Positions 49,862 to 61,489 of a DNA stretch of 64,000 bases are shown piece after piece. The translations under genes were made by a program, and so were the position numbers. Every line of letters starts with the position of its first letter. The stretch's first letter is position 1. Under the pieces are notes generated by a model. That model did no database searches, had not been told where the DNA came from, and worked only from the letters and a program-made list of their open reading frames with translations. Source of the stretch: Mallotus nudiflorus. Its lineage: Eukaryota > Streptophyta > Magnoliopsida > Malpighiales > Euphorbiaceae. The stretch is taken from contig CANTUR010000668.1 of assembly GCA_947683625.1 (NCBI GenBank), positions 62,001-126,000 on the forward strand, in the 5' to 3' direction.

Positions 49862-51190
49862 GTAACTATTGATAATGCCTCCTTAAATGACACTACTATA
49901 GGCTATTTTAAAAATAAATTACTTAGTTGGGGTTCCTTTTCTGTCAGAATTAAGTTTCCACACATGAGATGTATTGCTCACATCCTCAATCTAATTATCA
50001 CTGATGGGTTAAAAGAAGTCAATTATGCTGTTAAACGGGTCAGGGAAGCAATTAGATACATTCATAACTCTCATGTTAGGTTGAGTAAGTTTAGGGAAAT
50101 TATAGACCTTGTTGGCATTGACTGTAAATCTTCATTGTCTCTTAATGTCCCAACTAGGTGAAATTCCACCTACCTTATACTAAGAACTACCTGTTTTTAT
50201 AAGAAAACATTTATGCAATATGAGGAAATTGAATATTCATTTAGAGCTTACTTAGGTGATGAAATTCTTGATTTCATTGGCTAGCAAAGTTGTAATCAAA
50301 TGGTTCAAAAATTGAAGATTTTCTATGACATTACACTTAGAATTATTAGTTCATTGTATGTCACTTCAAATGCATGCTTTGCTGAAATATCTTATTTTAG
50401 TTGTAGTTTTCTTGTGAGCTTTTTGTTATGAACATGGGCAATAATATGAAATAAAAGTATGACAAGTACTAGGGTGATCCATCAAAAATGAACTCGTTGA
50501 TTTTCATTGCTAATATTTTAGATCCTTATTATAAACTTGAGTTCATTCAATTCTCTGCTAATCAAATATGGAATTAACTTAGTGGAAGTATATTATTTGA
50601 AAACATTAAAGCTGATATGAATCTCTTATTTGATGATTATGTTTCTGTCTATAGGCCTTTTTTATTGCTTCTGAGTATAACTCTAGTAGTCAAACAAGCC
50701 AGAGTACTATGTCTCTAGTAATTAGACAAGCTAGAGTACACAAACAGAGCAATCTAATCCTATGTCAACTTCTGGGAATTCTATCTCTTTAATGAAAGAC
50801 AAATTCAAAAAGCATAAAATAGAATATGGATTGGGTGGTTCTAAATGATCTGATTTAGAAATTTATTTGAGTGAGTCTATTGTAGAGGATGATACTACTT
50901 TTGATATCCTGCAATGGTGGAAGTCAAACTCTGAGAGGTTCCTTATTCTCTCATGTATGGCTAGAGATGTATTGGTTGTTCCTATTAGTACTATGGCTTC
51001 TAAAAGTGCATTCATTACTGGTGGTCATGTTCTTGATGTGTGTAGGAGTTCCTTAACTCTAAAAATTGTGGAGGCTTTAATATATGCTTAGGATTGGCTT
51101 AGAAGGTCAAATTAGACAATTTTTATTGTAGAAACATTAGAGGATTTAAAGTCCTTTGAGAAAGGTTGTGTTTATTTTCTATTTTCAATT
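49862..51190 (+). pseudogene. hAT transposase, copy B, C-terminal part
   Basis: This continues copy B after the LTR pair: MRCIAHILNLIITDGLKEVN (open 49964-50161), then ISYF and other core pieces with stops (50165, 50280, 50430). The dimerisation region is in the open stretch 50867-51091 (FDILQWWKSNSERFL, VVPISTMASKSAFITGG). It mirrors copy A (36140-37456) closely. Numerous stops and small deletions make it non-functional. Confidence 0.87.
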
Positions 51191-52440
51191 TGTTTAATTT
51201 TCCTTATTTATTTATTCAACATTGGTCAAACACAATCTAATGTTTACATTTGTTTCTTCTATCACAGATCTTGAACCAATGGGCAATGGCCTTCTTTGCC
51301 ACAGTTAATTGAGTTCTCTATTATTCTTCTTGCACTTAGTATTTAAATGCTTGGCATATTATTGTGTCCCTTTATTGGCTTGTGACCAACCTGTAATGCC
51401 TCAATTATATTATTTAAGGTGTCTGTATTGATGATGCAACAAGAATGAGGCAATGATGATGCTTCCACCCTGGTTTAAGAATAAAAGGAATGTATGCTTA
51501 AGTTTCTTTGGTGGTTTTCATTTTAGATTAGCTATCAGAAATGTGGTTGCATTCTGGTTGTGCTTGAAATTGTTTTAAACTGAGCCTCATCTCTTTAGTT
51601 TTTTTGGCAATGATGATGCTTCCACCCTAAATGCTAACTGACTTGTATTAGAATTATTGTTCAATTACACTAGGTGGCTCTTCAGCATTTTTTTGTTGTT
51701 TGCTTTGCTACCAGAGAAATATGGTTAAATTTTAATTATGATTGATAAATAAAGCATCCTAAGCCCTTTTATATGCCTATTGATTCCTTTTTTTTTGTAG
51801 TTTAACTTGTAATTAATTTGTTCTAACTAAAAATCTCTCTTTTCATATTGATTCAATGTGCAGGTGAATCACAAATGAATAGATGGATTTGTATTTTTTT
51901 CTTTTTTGGATATTCTGCAATCTTATCCATACAGGCTTCTAAGTTTATCAACTCTGATTCACTTCTTTTTTGGTATATTTTTAGGTCAATATAGTTGGAT
52001 AGCTAAGTCTGAGCATGCAGAGTTGTTTAATTTTTAGAAGGCAGTTTGTAGCAAAATTTTTTTGTATTAAGTGACTTTTTTTTTTGTATTTAAAATTAGG
52101 GTTTTAATAGAAAACTTACAATGGTTATAATTAATTATGGCTTTAACAGAAAGTTTAAAATGGTTGTAATTATTTTGAACCCTACAAATATATAGGTTTG
52201 GCCCAAACTTATTAATGAAAAATATTTATCTTTTTATGTTTATTTTTTATGAGGCTCATTTATTGTTAGGCTCAATCCAATCCGAGTCCAAATTGAAATC
52301 TGAACTGACTAAACCCGAAAATATTCGGTTTCTGATATTTTGGATTTTTCTTCTAATTCGGTTCAGTTCGATCCAAAAATTTTACCTGCCAAAACTGATC
52401 GATTTCATACCTAATACATCCGACCCAATGCCTACCCCTA
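51191..52440 (+). other. hAT 3' non-coding region and right end
   Basis: The first part matches 37457-37627 and 39161-39660 in copy A. From about 51880 it is unique and runs to the terminal inverted repeat ending GCCTACCCCTA at 52440. A 115-codon ORF (52215-52562) crosses the element end and has no recognisable domain. It is judged chance. Confidence 0.72.
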
Positions 52441-52448
52441 CCTATGGC

Positions 52449-53590
52449 CCTAGGTATCTTCTTTATTCAGTTAATAAAGTAGATTTGGTAAGAAGCAAGT
52501 ACTTTCCATTGCCTTTTGGATTTGAGTTTGCCCTTTTCGAGTTTATTCGACTCAAATTTTGAAATAATTAATGTCCATTGGATATTTATTGTTTATCATA
52601 TAAATAATGAGGTCATAATTAAAATATACAAAAATAATATTCAAATATATAAATAATTTTTAAATATATTAATAAAGTTGTTAGATATGGCTCATATTTA
52701 TATATCTATATAAATAAAATTAAATATCATAAAATTAATTTTTATTTAATTTTTATATATCAATATACTTGTATATATCAATGGATATGATTAAATAAGA
52801 ACTCATTAGATTTAAAAGTAAATTACAACTCCACCAATTAACATTTTAGGTTTTCAAAATGAATTTAATTGTGTGTTGATATGTTTTCTTTTTAATTTTC
52901 ATAACGAACAGCTAACCCCAAATAAACAAAAATGGCAGCACAAGTATTTTTAACAAAAAAAATTATAAATTTCTATTTAAATGATAAAATAAACACAAAA
53001 TTCAAAAGTTATTTCTACTACATACAAAAAATAAAAACAAAAAAAAATCGTGTCATTATTGAAGAAAGAAAAAATAAAAATAAAAATTATTTTTTATGAT
53101 AATAATTTTTATAGTCACACATTTAGAACCAAATAAAACCAAAGAACCAAACTAATTTTATTATTATAATGGAGTTATAATAAATATTTATAATATAAAT
53201 AATATAATGATTTTTGCTAACAATCAATTTTTGGTATGAAAAAGGCGTACATATAACAGAATCATAACCATAGAATATTTGTCTCATATTTAATTATATA
53301 GTACATAAATTCATTTTTTTTTTTTAAAGGATATTGCGTGTGTGTCTATATATACATAGTGCAAACATGAAATGGTGGGAGGGGATAAGGCAATAGAAGA
53401 ACAGAAAGCAGTTAATGCACAAACTGGTAATGGCATTCCATTGATTTCCATCACAAGATACACTAAGCAGCCTTTCAAATAAATTGAAGGCAAATGCAAA
53501 ATACAAAATATTCAAAGTAAAAAAAAAATGGGGAAAAAATCATTGGCCCTCTGGGCACATTATGCCTACTAAGTATTTCATCATAAAACC
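52449..53590. other. AT-rich intergenic region and gene 3' flank
   Basis: No gene, RNA or repeat of note is visible. The part nearest 53590-53679 is the start of the methionine synthase 3' UTR on the minus strand. No perfect AATAAA is seen on that strand within about 350 bases of the stop, so the poly(A) site cannot be placed. Confidence 0.5.
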
Positions 53591-53679
53591 ACAGTTATTG
53601 AATCAATAATTCCTTCGTTCTGTTTCGGTATGAATCAATCAGTTTGGGAGGTTCATACTCCCAACATATCCTCAGTAAT

Positions 53680-56600
53680 TCACTTGGCACTGGCAAGCTG
53701 GGTGCGGAGGAGCTTGGCTGCAGCAACCATGTTTTTGAGAGCTGGCTTGACTTCCGAGTATTTGCGAGTCTTGAGACCACAGTCAGGGTTAACCCACAAG
53801 ATGTTCATCTCAAGAACTGCAAGCATCTTGTTAATTCTGTCAGCAATCTCCTCAGTTGACGGTATTCTAGGAGAATGGATATCGTAGACACCAGGGCCAA
53901 TGCCGGCTCCATACTTCACTCCCTCACGGAAAACTGAGAGGAGCTTCTCATCAGATCGAGAGTTCTCAATGGTGATCACATCGGCATCCATGTCAATAAT
54001 TGAGTGGATAATGTCATTGAAGTTGGAATAGCACATGTGAGTGTGGATCTGGAGCAATTCAAAAGTGATGTCAGGCTCAGCAAATTTTGAACAAAATATA
54101 TGTATATATATAAATAAAAGAAACAGATTTGAGTATGTGAAAGTGGGATGAATAAAAACCTGGGTAGTGTCCTGGACTCCAACATTGGTGATTCTGAAAG
54201 AGTGCACTGCCCAATCCAAGTAGAAAGCTTGCTCAGACTTCCTAAGAGGCAACCCCTCTCTCAATGCAGCCTCATCAATTTGAATGACATTGATACCAGC
54301 CTTCTCAAGATCCTCCACTTCCTCCTTGATGGCCAAAGCAATCTGGTAGCAGGTTTCAAATCTGGAAAATTGGGAAAACATATCATGCTAAATCAAATTG
54401 AAATATAAAATTATTTCCTGCCACTTGCCCTAACAGCCTAGGATTTAGTTTTACTTTTTCTATTTTTTATACCTTGGCTGGTCATTTCTGACAAAGGACC
54501 AGTTGAGAATGGTGACAGGGCCAGTAAGCATTCCCTTCATTGGGCGAGCAGTCATGCTCTGAGCTGTAGAGGACCAGAAGACAGTCATTGGTTTGGGGCG
54601 GCTCACATCACCATAGATGATCGGTGGCTTCACACATCGAGATCCGTAAGATTGCACCCATCCGTTGACAGTGAAGGCAAAACCTGACAATTGCTCTCCA
54701 AAGTATTCAACCATATCGTTCCTCTACAATCACAAATGACCATATATAGTCAGGCGAATACATTCTCAAGTATGGGAAAGCGCACAACTATAGTTTCCTT
54801 TATTTTTCTCTACTTTTTTTTTGCTTCCTAACAAATGCAAAAGAAAGTTTACCTCAGGCTCTCCATGGACTAGAACATCAATGTCAAGCTCTTCTTGGAG
54901 TTTGACAACTTTATTGATTTCTTCCTTGATGGCTTTAACATAATCATCCTCAGAGATCCTATAGAGCATCAAAAAATTAAATTAGTTGATGAAATGCCTG
55001 CTATTCATTTCACATGTACAGAAACAAAATTCCCATTCAACTCACTTGTTAGCCTTGTATTCACGGCGGACTCTCCTGAGTTCAATGGTCTGTGGGAAGG
55101 ACCCAATTGTGGTGGTTGGGAGGATAGGAAGATTAAGCTTCTTCTGCTGAGCATCTAATCTGGCACTAACATTTGTAGCACGGCGGTGGTCAGAGCCCTT
55201 CAAAGCAGCAGCCTGACAAAGCAATGACAAGTAATTGTAAGTAAAAAAGTGCATCAACAGAGTAGACATTTGAAGGAATAATAAAATGAGATAATCAATA
55301 GAAGAACTTACAGCCTTTTGGACAGCCTCATTGGTCACCCTTGGGGAGGACCTCCTTGAGGCCTGAGCAGCAGCATTAGCAGAGAAGAAAGCCTGAAAAT
55401 CAAGCTAGAAAATATGAGTGCTATGTTGCTTAAACATGCTTTTGAAACACAAAAAAGTAGAAGAACTCAATGCTTAGTATTCAAAAAATAAAAATTCAAA
55501 TTCAAAACCAAAATCAACTAAGAAACTCTATTATCAATATGGTGAAATTCCAGTCAAGGTGATTGCTTACAATTTACAAATGACACAAAATATGTGCTAA
55601 ATTTTTCAAAGCCTACAACTATTCTGATTACTATTAATCATAACAGAAGTTTTCATTTATAGTACAAATTATATAGCGAGTTAAAATATAGACGTAATGC
55701 ATATACCTCATCCTTTTCACCAGCCAAGGCCTTGGCCAGAGCATTAACTTCAACAACTTTCTGGGCAGCAAATGCAAGCCATGATTTGAGTTCTGCGTCC
55801 AACTTAGTCTCATTGACAAGGTCAACAGCAGTGTGTAGAAGTGAAGAAGAGGTGGAGACCACGAGTTTGTCTGCAAAGAAGAAAACAAAAATCAACTCAT
55901 AATGTACAACAGAAAAACAAGCATATTATGCTATTAAAAAAAAAAAAGAGTAAGCATCAATACCCTTGCCCACAATGCCCTCAAGTTCATTCAGAATGGT
56001 GAGAGAAGCAGCAAGATCATTGGCCCAGATGTTCCTTCCATCAACCACTCCAGCAAAGAGGTATTTGCCCTTAGGGAATTCACTCTTGATCAAGTCAAGG
56101 GTCTTAGTTCCACGAACCAAATCAAAACCATATGCAGTAACACCCTTCAGAGATGTGAGAGTCTTGAAGGCCTCAGCTGGGACATCAGCAAAGTATGTCT
56201 CAATAAGAACATTTAAGCCAGATAGAGTTGACTCCAATTCAGAGTAGGCGTCAGTAAATGCTTGCAGTTTGTGAGAATCAAGATCCATCGTAAGTGTAGG
56301 CTCATCAAACTGAATCCAGGATGCACCGGCTGCTTTAAGCTCAGAAATAACCTCCCTAAAGTTGGTTTAGGATAAGAAGTTAGCAAATTCACATCAACGT
56401 ACGTATTACAAACTAGAACTTTTCAAAGTGTTCAGAGATCGTTACTTATATATTGGAAGGATTTTTCCAAGAAGGGAGAGAAGAGGAAAGGCTTTCTCAA
56501 CACCCTTGGCAGGTTTAGAAAGCAACAAGTAAGAGACCGGGCCAATAAGGACAGGAACAGTATCTACTCCATGCTGCATGTGAACAATAAAGTCAAAATC

Positions 56601-57269
56601 CAAGAGATTTCATAAATTTATTGAAAGAATATAATTGAAAAAAGATAAATAAATGCTGTGAATCCAGAAGACACAAATACAAAGTAGCCCCTAAGAACAT
56701 GGTACACGGTACATACTGCCTTAGCCTCCTTGTATTCTGACACTGCCTTGTGAGACGCATAAGAGAAGTGGACATCAGGTCCCAATTCAGGGACAATGAA
56801 ATGGCTGAATCAAGACAACATCAAATTAATCAGTAAAGCTTATCCCTTTTTCTTTGTTAATAGAAACAAATTCTGTTAAGTGCCAGAAAGACAATAGATT
56901 TGCTCGAGTCACTACTTACTAGTTGGTGTCAAACCACTTGGTCATTTCCATAGCAGGAACAGAGGCATTTCCTCTGGCCATGGAGAAGTAAACATCAAAT
57001 CCGATCTCACCACCATTCCAGCCATATCTAGGTGGAACAGCTCCAAGCATTGCTGTGGTATCAAGAACCTGGTCATAATAAGAGAAGGTATTGCTAGGAA
57101 TATATTTGATCCCAGCAGCAGCCATCTGCTTCCAGATGGATTCCCTAAGATCAGATGACACCTTTTCCAAATCCTGAGCACTGCTCTTCCCATCCCAGAA
57201 AGATTCCAATGCAAACTTAAGCTCTCTCTTGGGGCCCATACGAGGGTATCCAACAATATGGGAAGCCAT
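53680..57269 (-). CDS. MS1 (MetE family): Cobalamin-independent methionine synthase, cytosolic
   Basis: It transfers the methyl group of 5-methyltetrahydropteroyltriglutamate to homocysteine, giving methionine, and thereby serves S-adenosylmethionine supply. Eleven coding exons on the minus strand join with GT-AG introns and matching phase: 57269-56920, 56804-56717, 56573-56446, 56355-55964, 55870-55707, 55392-55312, 55212-55046, 54958-54853, 54723-54473, 54361-54160, 54048-53680. They sum to 2298 bases, 765 codons plus stop, the usual plant length. The N-terminus MASHIVGYPRMGPKRELKFA has no transit peptide, so the isoform is cytosolic. The N-terminal barrel (about 1-400) and C-terminal catalytic barrel (about 430-765) are complete. 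Zinc ligands His647 and Cys649 (HTHMCYS) and Cys733 (NPDCGLKTRKY) are present. VQIDEAALREGLPLR-like substrate-site residues (IQIDEAAL, exon 10) are intact. No stop or frameshift is seen. AtMS1-type identity is from recalled family features. The paralogue number cannot be set. Confidence 0.96.
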
Positions 57270-57273
57270 TGTT

Positions 57274-58513
57274 CTGTTTCACCCATTACAGATCAACATC
57301 AAAATTCAGTCTCCATTAAAAAATTAAAACAGATATGTATAATATAATATGCACAGACAGGCTTTTTATTATGAAGCAAGGTAAAGGTTCCTAATCAAAG
57401 ATTCCTTGAAGCAAGGCAAAGATTCCAATAAGGAGATTATTTGGGAGGAAATACTAGATCTGTCCTGCATCGTTCCCATCAAAGATTCCTAATATCTATA
57501 AACTAATGTCAAATATGAAACATTTTCGGTGACAATATAATATAGACACACGGTGCAAGTAAATAAAAAAATAATTACCACAAAGCAGACAACAAGACAA
57601 AAACAAGTAAACGAATAAGAAATTAAGATCTGAAAAGATATCAACCCCATAAGACTTAGAAAACAGACCAATCTTTTTAATCTTTCAACTATATTCAATA
57701 TATGGAGTACCATAAATGCAGATCCAGCATTCAACATCTGAAATACTCAACATCTGAAAGTACAATAATGAAAGTACTATAATGGAAACTATCAATGCTC
57801 TAATGTTTCTTACCCAATTAACAAATTCAAATCTTTAATCTACTTTCATGTGCAGCAAGTAATAAGACAGAACCATCACATGAACTGAACATGCATGGAT
57901 GAGAACCATGCATAAAAAGATACAATGGTACTGTAACTTTGGATGGAAAGTGAATCCATCGTTACAACACATTTAATTATCAAATTATACTTTCTAAGTA
58001 GACCAAAATAAGATAATTTCAAGTGCTTTCTCAAAAAAATAATAAGATAATTTCAAGTGGAATATGAGATCAGGTGGCTCAGCTAAAATACCCGAAAAGA
58101 CCCCAACTTTTTCCAAAAACGATACAATCCAAAAACTTTCTACGAACAAGAAATGCAGATCTAACTTTTAACACAGAGCATAATGTAAACATCATAAAAA
58201 AATCCCAGAATGGAAACTACTTGTGTAGTATTATTATCCATGCATGAACTTATTCTACAAACAGCTAAAAAATCAGACTACCAATTCCAAAACCGATCTA
58301 TATCAATAAAGAAACATAAAAAGAACCCAGATCTAAAAATCCCAAAATACTGGATCTATTACTTGAAAAAACAAAACAAAAAAGCATCATTTAAAAGACA
58401 CTACAGAACAAAAACTAACTACACACCAAAAAATGGTGTCAAAAATCCAAATGGGTATTCAATAAAAAGCTCAAAAACAACGTTCTTTACATAAATAAAT
58501 CACAGACACTCAC
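57274..58513 (-). other. 5' UTR intron of methionine synthase
   Basis: On the minus strand a strong donor, AGATCTG|GTGAGTGTC (58513), and an acceptor, GTGAAACAG|AACA (57274/57273), four bases before the ATG, frame a leader intron of about 1.24 kb. The first exon would be about 58850-58514. A second donor-like site (CCGTGAGG, near 58745) could split the leader further. Long 5' UTR introns are common in highly expressed plant housekeeping genes. It contains a small insertion-like repeat at 58007-58059. Confidence 0.65.
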
Positions 58514-58875
58514 CAGATCTCGTGTAAATAAAATAAATTTATATATTGAAGAAAAACAGATTATTACAAAATTTTCTCTTTTGTTTCTTTTTCTTTCAAT
58601 TTTGAATCAAATTATTTGACGTTTTAAAAAGTGTTTTCTGACACTAAGGAAACGATGTGTAATACGATGATGGAGAAAGAAACGGGTAAGAGCAGCAGCT
58701 AGAAAATGAGCGATAAAGAAATGGAGGGGAACCGAACCTCACGGAGATAGAATCGGGAGATAAGTGAGACTGGTTCTTTTAATTAAATCCTTTGTTCCTT
58801 TTCTTCTTCTAGTTGTTAAGAGCGAGAAGAGAAGAGAGCAGAGGAGAGCACGAGATATAGAGTTCGCGTTTTGGG

Positions 58876-58883
58876 TTATTTAT
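58876..58883 (-). promoter_or_regulatory. TATA box of methionine synthase
   Basis: TATAAATA on the minus strand, within CTTCTATAAATAACCC, lies upstream of a GA-rich leader (58800-58860). The likely transcription start is about 30 bases downstream, near 58850. No other TATA match of this quality sits close to the leader. Confidence 0.6.
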
Positions 58884-59110
58884 AGAAGAGAAAAATATGG
58901 GAAATGGGAATGGTGGTGATGATGCTGCTGGCTGGCTGGCAGTCTCCTAATTGCTCTCGTCTGGTAGATCTGAGATGTGATTTGGACCTTTTTTTTTTTT
59001 ATTAATTTTTTTGTAAAAAAATTTATCATTTTTTTTAGGTATTTTACGCGCTTATGTTGGAGCGTACGGTTAGATGTTGGTGGCATGCTCGGTAGGTCGT
59101 TTAGGGCCAA

Positions 59111-60465
59111 ACAATCACTTTTTTTTTTTTTAAATTTTGCATATTTTATATTCTATTTGATAAATATTTTATATTTAATTAATAAAAATATGCTTAATAT
59201 GTGTTGTATATTTAATTATTAGGTATAATATATTTAAAATTATTTTTGATATTTTTATATGATCAAAGTAAAAAAATTAATGTTTATAATTTTAAAAATG
59301 ATTCCGTTATTAAAATTAGAAATTTATTTGTTTCTTTTTGTAAAAAAAAATTATTAATTGTTCTTTTTCTATTATTGATAAATAACTCAAAATTCATATT
59401 TCACTTTAAAAAATTCATTAATTTGTATTTTTTATTGTTTGATGTATTTTTTAGTAATAAGAAAAGTAATAATTCAAATATTGATAGGCCATATATAGAA
59501 AATAATATTTTTTAAATTAAAAAATAATCAAGAGAATTTTCCTTTTTAAATTAATTTTATTTTAATTCTATAAATTAATAATAGCAATATTCAAATCCAT
59601 AACATTAATGATGAAAAATGACTTTTAAATTATTTTTTTACTGACTGATGAAACATTTTTTAGTTATTTTTATTATTAAATAATCAATATTTAGTTATAT
59701 AAATTTTTATTCTATTGCAGTTCGTTTTATTTCAATTTTTATATATTAACTCGCATTTTAATATTTTTTATCATAATTTTTAATAATTAAACAAAATTAT
59801 TCTCGCACTCAATTAAGTTAAAATTAATAAAACAACTTGTGATCATTAATTAAATTACTTCATTTAAATTTAAAAATTTTATTTAAAATAATTATAGCAA
59901 ATTAATCATGGACTCATTTCACAAAAATATCTAAGTGAAACGATTATACTTTATAAAGCACAAATTAATTAATTCTTTCAGTTCCATAGTACATGCTGCC
60001 CAAAACAGCAATGGCCCCACCCCTGAACCTGAAGCACTGAATGGAAAAAGCAACTGGCAGAAAACAACCACGCGCTCTATAGCGCTTGCACGTCACTCCA
60101 AACCAAGTTAAAAACATAAATTTTAAGGGTTTTTTTTTTTTAATCAATCAGGGCTGTTTAAATTTTCCTATAATTTAACTAATATGATTTGATTTAGATA
60201 AAATTTAAATTTAAAATTTTATTTAAATAATAATAATTTCTACTAGTTATTGGTAAGATTTTTCTTTTTGATTTCATTAACAATAATAAGAATTAAAAAA
60301 AATCATTATTATTATTATTGCATCTAAATGGAAATTAGTATAGTCCTACGTTGTATGCTAACACGTTGTGAACATTACGGTCTCATCAGAAATCCATCTG
60401 TCATTTTTCAAGTGAAATTGTAATGGTAAGTAAAAATTAAAATTAAAATATTTTTTATGTAATTA
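59111..60465. other. AT-rich intergenic region
   Basis: Long A and T runs dominate. ORFs at 59246-59515 and 59965-60147 are low-complexity or without known domains. A GC-richer patch at 59995-60110 has no recognisable gene. Nothing else is supported. Confidence 0.5.

Positions 60466-60466
<1 letters not shown>

Positions 60467-60502
<36 letters not shown>
60467..60502. repeat. (TA)n microsatellite
   Basis: About 17 TA units in AT-rich intergenic DNA. Confidence 0.85.
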
Positions 60503-60506
<4 letters not shown>

Positions 60507-60809
60507 AGGCAATTTAAATCAGTAATTAAATAAAAATAAAAAAGTATACCTTAGCTAATCTCTTAATTTTAACAATACTTTAATAAGACCATTAAATAGT
60601 ATAAATTTAATTTAATATTTTTAGAATTTAGCAATATGTATATATTGAAGTGAGGAGAGTTGGTGGATGAGGGTTGGTGGGGATTGGTGGTGGGAGGCCT
60701 GTATTTTTGTAATAATACTATGGTTGAAGAAAAAAAAAATTAAAACTAAAGACAGAATTTCTTTAATTTCAATATTAGAATCTTATAATATTATTTTTCA
60801 ACATCAATT

Positions 60810-60859
60810 AAAAGTAAGCTTGGATACCCTTAAAAAAAAAAAAAAAAGTAAGCTTGGAT
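60810..60859 (+). repeat. Tiny retroposed insertion with poly(A)
   Basis: A 16-base direct repeat AAAAGTAAGCTTGGAT occurs at 60810-60825 and 60844-60859. It flanks ACCCTT plus a run of A. The first copy is preceded by TT, giving TT|AAAA, the usual nick site of LINE endonuclease. It looks like an extremely 5'-truncated LINE or SINE copy of which only the tail was inserted. Confidence 0.55.
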
Positions 60860-61489
60860 CAGTACAAAAACGACTCGCGCATGCCTAATTATCTAAAGAT
60901 GGGGTTTGTTGGGTGAAAGAGTAGGTGAGGTAGGACCATGTGCTGTATAATTTTTTTTCTTTTTTGAGATGAAAATAGGAAGTTTAGTGAGTATAATTTA
61001 TTTTTTGCAAAATTCACGTAGAGAATTCTAAATTTATTAACTTTTTAACTTTTTATTTTTAAAATTTCATTTTATATATTTAGTTATTTAAATTTTATAA
61101 GTTTGAAATTTTAAACATTTTTTTAATTTTTTAACATAAATTCATTTCTTTTGATTTCTAAAATTTTATATTTCTAACATTCATACCATTTTTTATTTTT
61201 TAGTACTTATATCACTTTTTAAAAAAATTTTACTGATAAATAATAAATTTATTTATTTTAATTTCTAATATTTTAAATTATTATATACATATTTAAATAA
61301 TTTTAAATTTTAAAAATAAAAAAAAGTTAATGCTATTATGCTAAATTTTTTAAAAAAATTATAATAGTACTACTGTTTTTCACAATATTTTAAATTATCG
61401 TAAATAAATTTTTATAATATAAATTTTTTCTCATGTACCCAAAAAGTATAATAAAAAAATGAAGGTTAATGATAACTTGTTTCCAGAAT
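60860..61489. other. AT-rich intergenic region
   Basis: This stretch is strongly AT-rich with homopolymer runs. No coding potential, RNA gene or repeat beyond low complexity is visible. Confidence 0.5.

Larger units (their letters stand above)
19956..52440 (+). mobile_element. hAT DNA transposon with nested insertions
   Basis: The left end at 19956 reads TAGGGGTGAGCA. The right end, inverted, reads TAGGGGTAGGCA. Both fit hAT terminal inverted repeats. Flanking octamers CCCATGGG (19948-19955) and CCTATGGC (52441-52448) agree at 6 of 8 positions, as for an old 8 bp duplication. Inside are two transposase pseudogene copies with BED zinc fingers and hAT dimerisation domains. Removing the LTR insertions leaves about 8.6 kb, which is long for hAT because most of the body is duplicated in tandem (junction at 39660/39661). 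The element is no longer autonomous. Confidence 0.78.

Noticed and set aside
52215..52562. 115-codon ORF across the hAT right end
   Set aside because: It crosses the terminal inverted repeat into flanking DNA and has no domain, so it is chance.
53630..54408. Plus-strand ORFs over the methionine synthase last exons
   Set aside because: They are shadows of the minus-strand coding exons.
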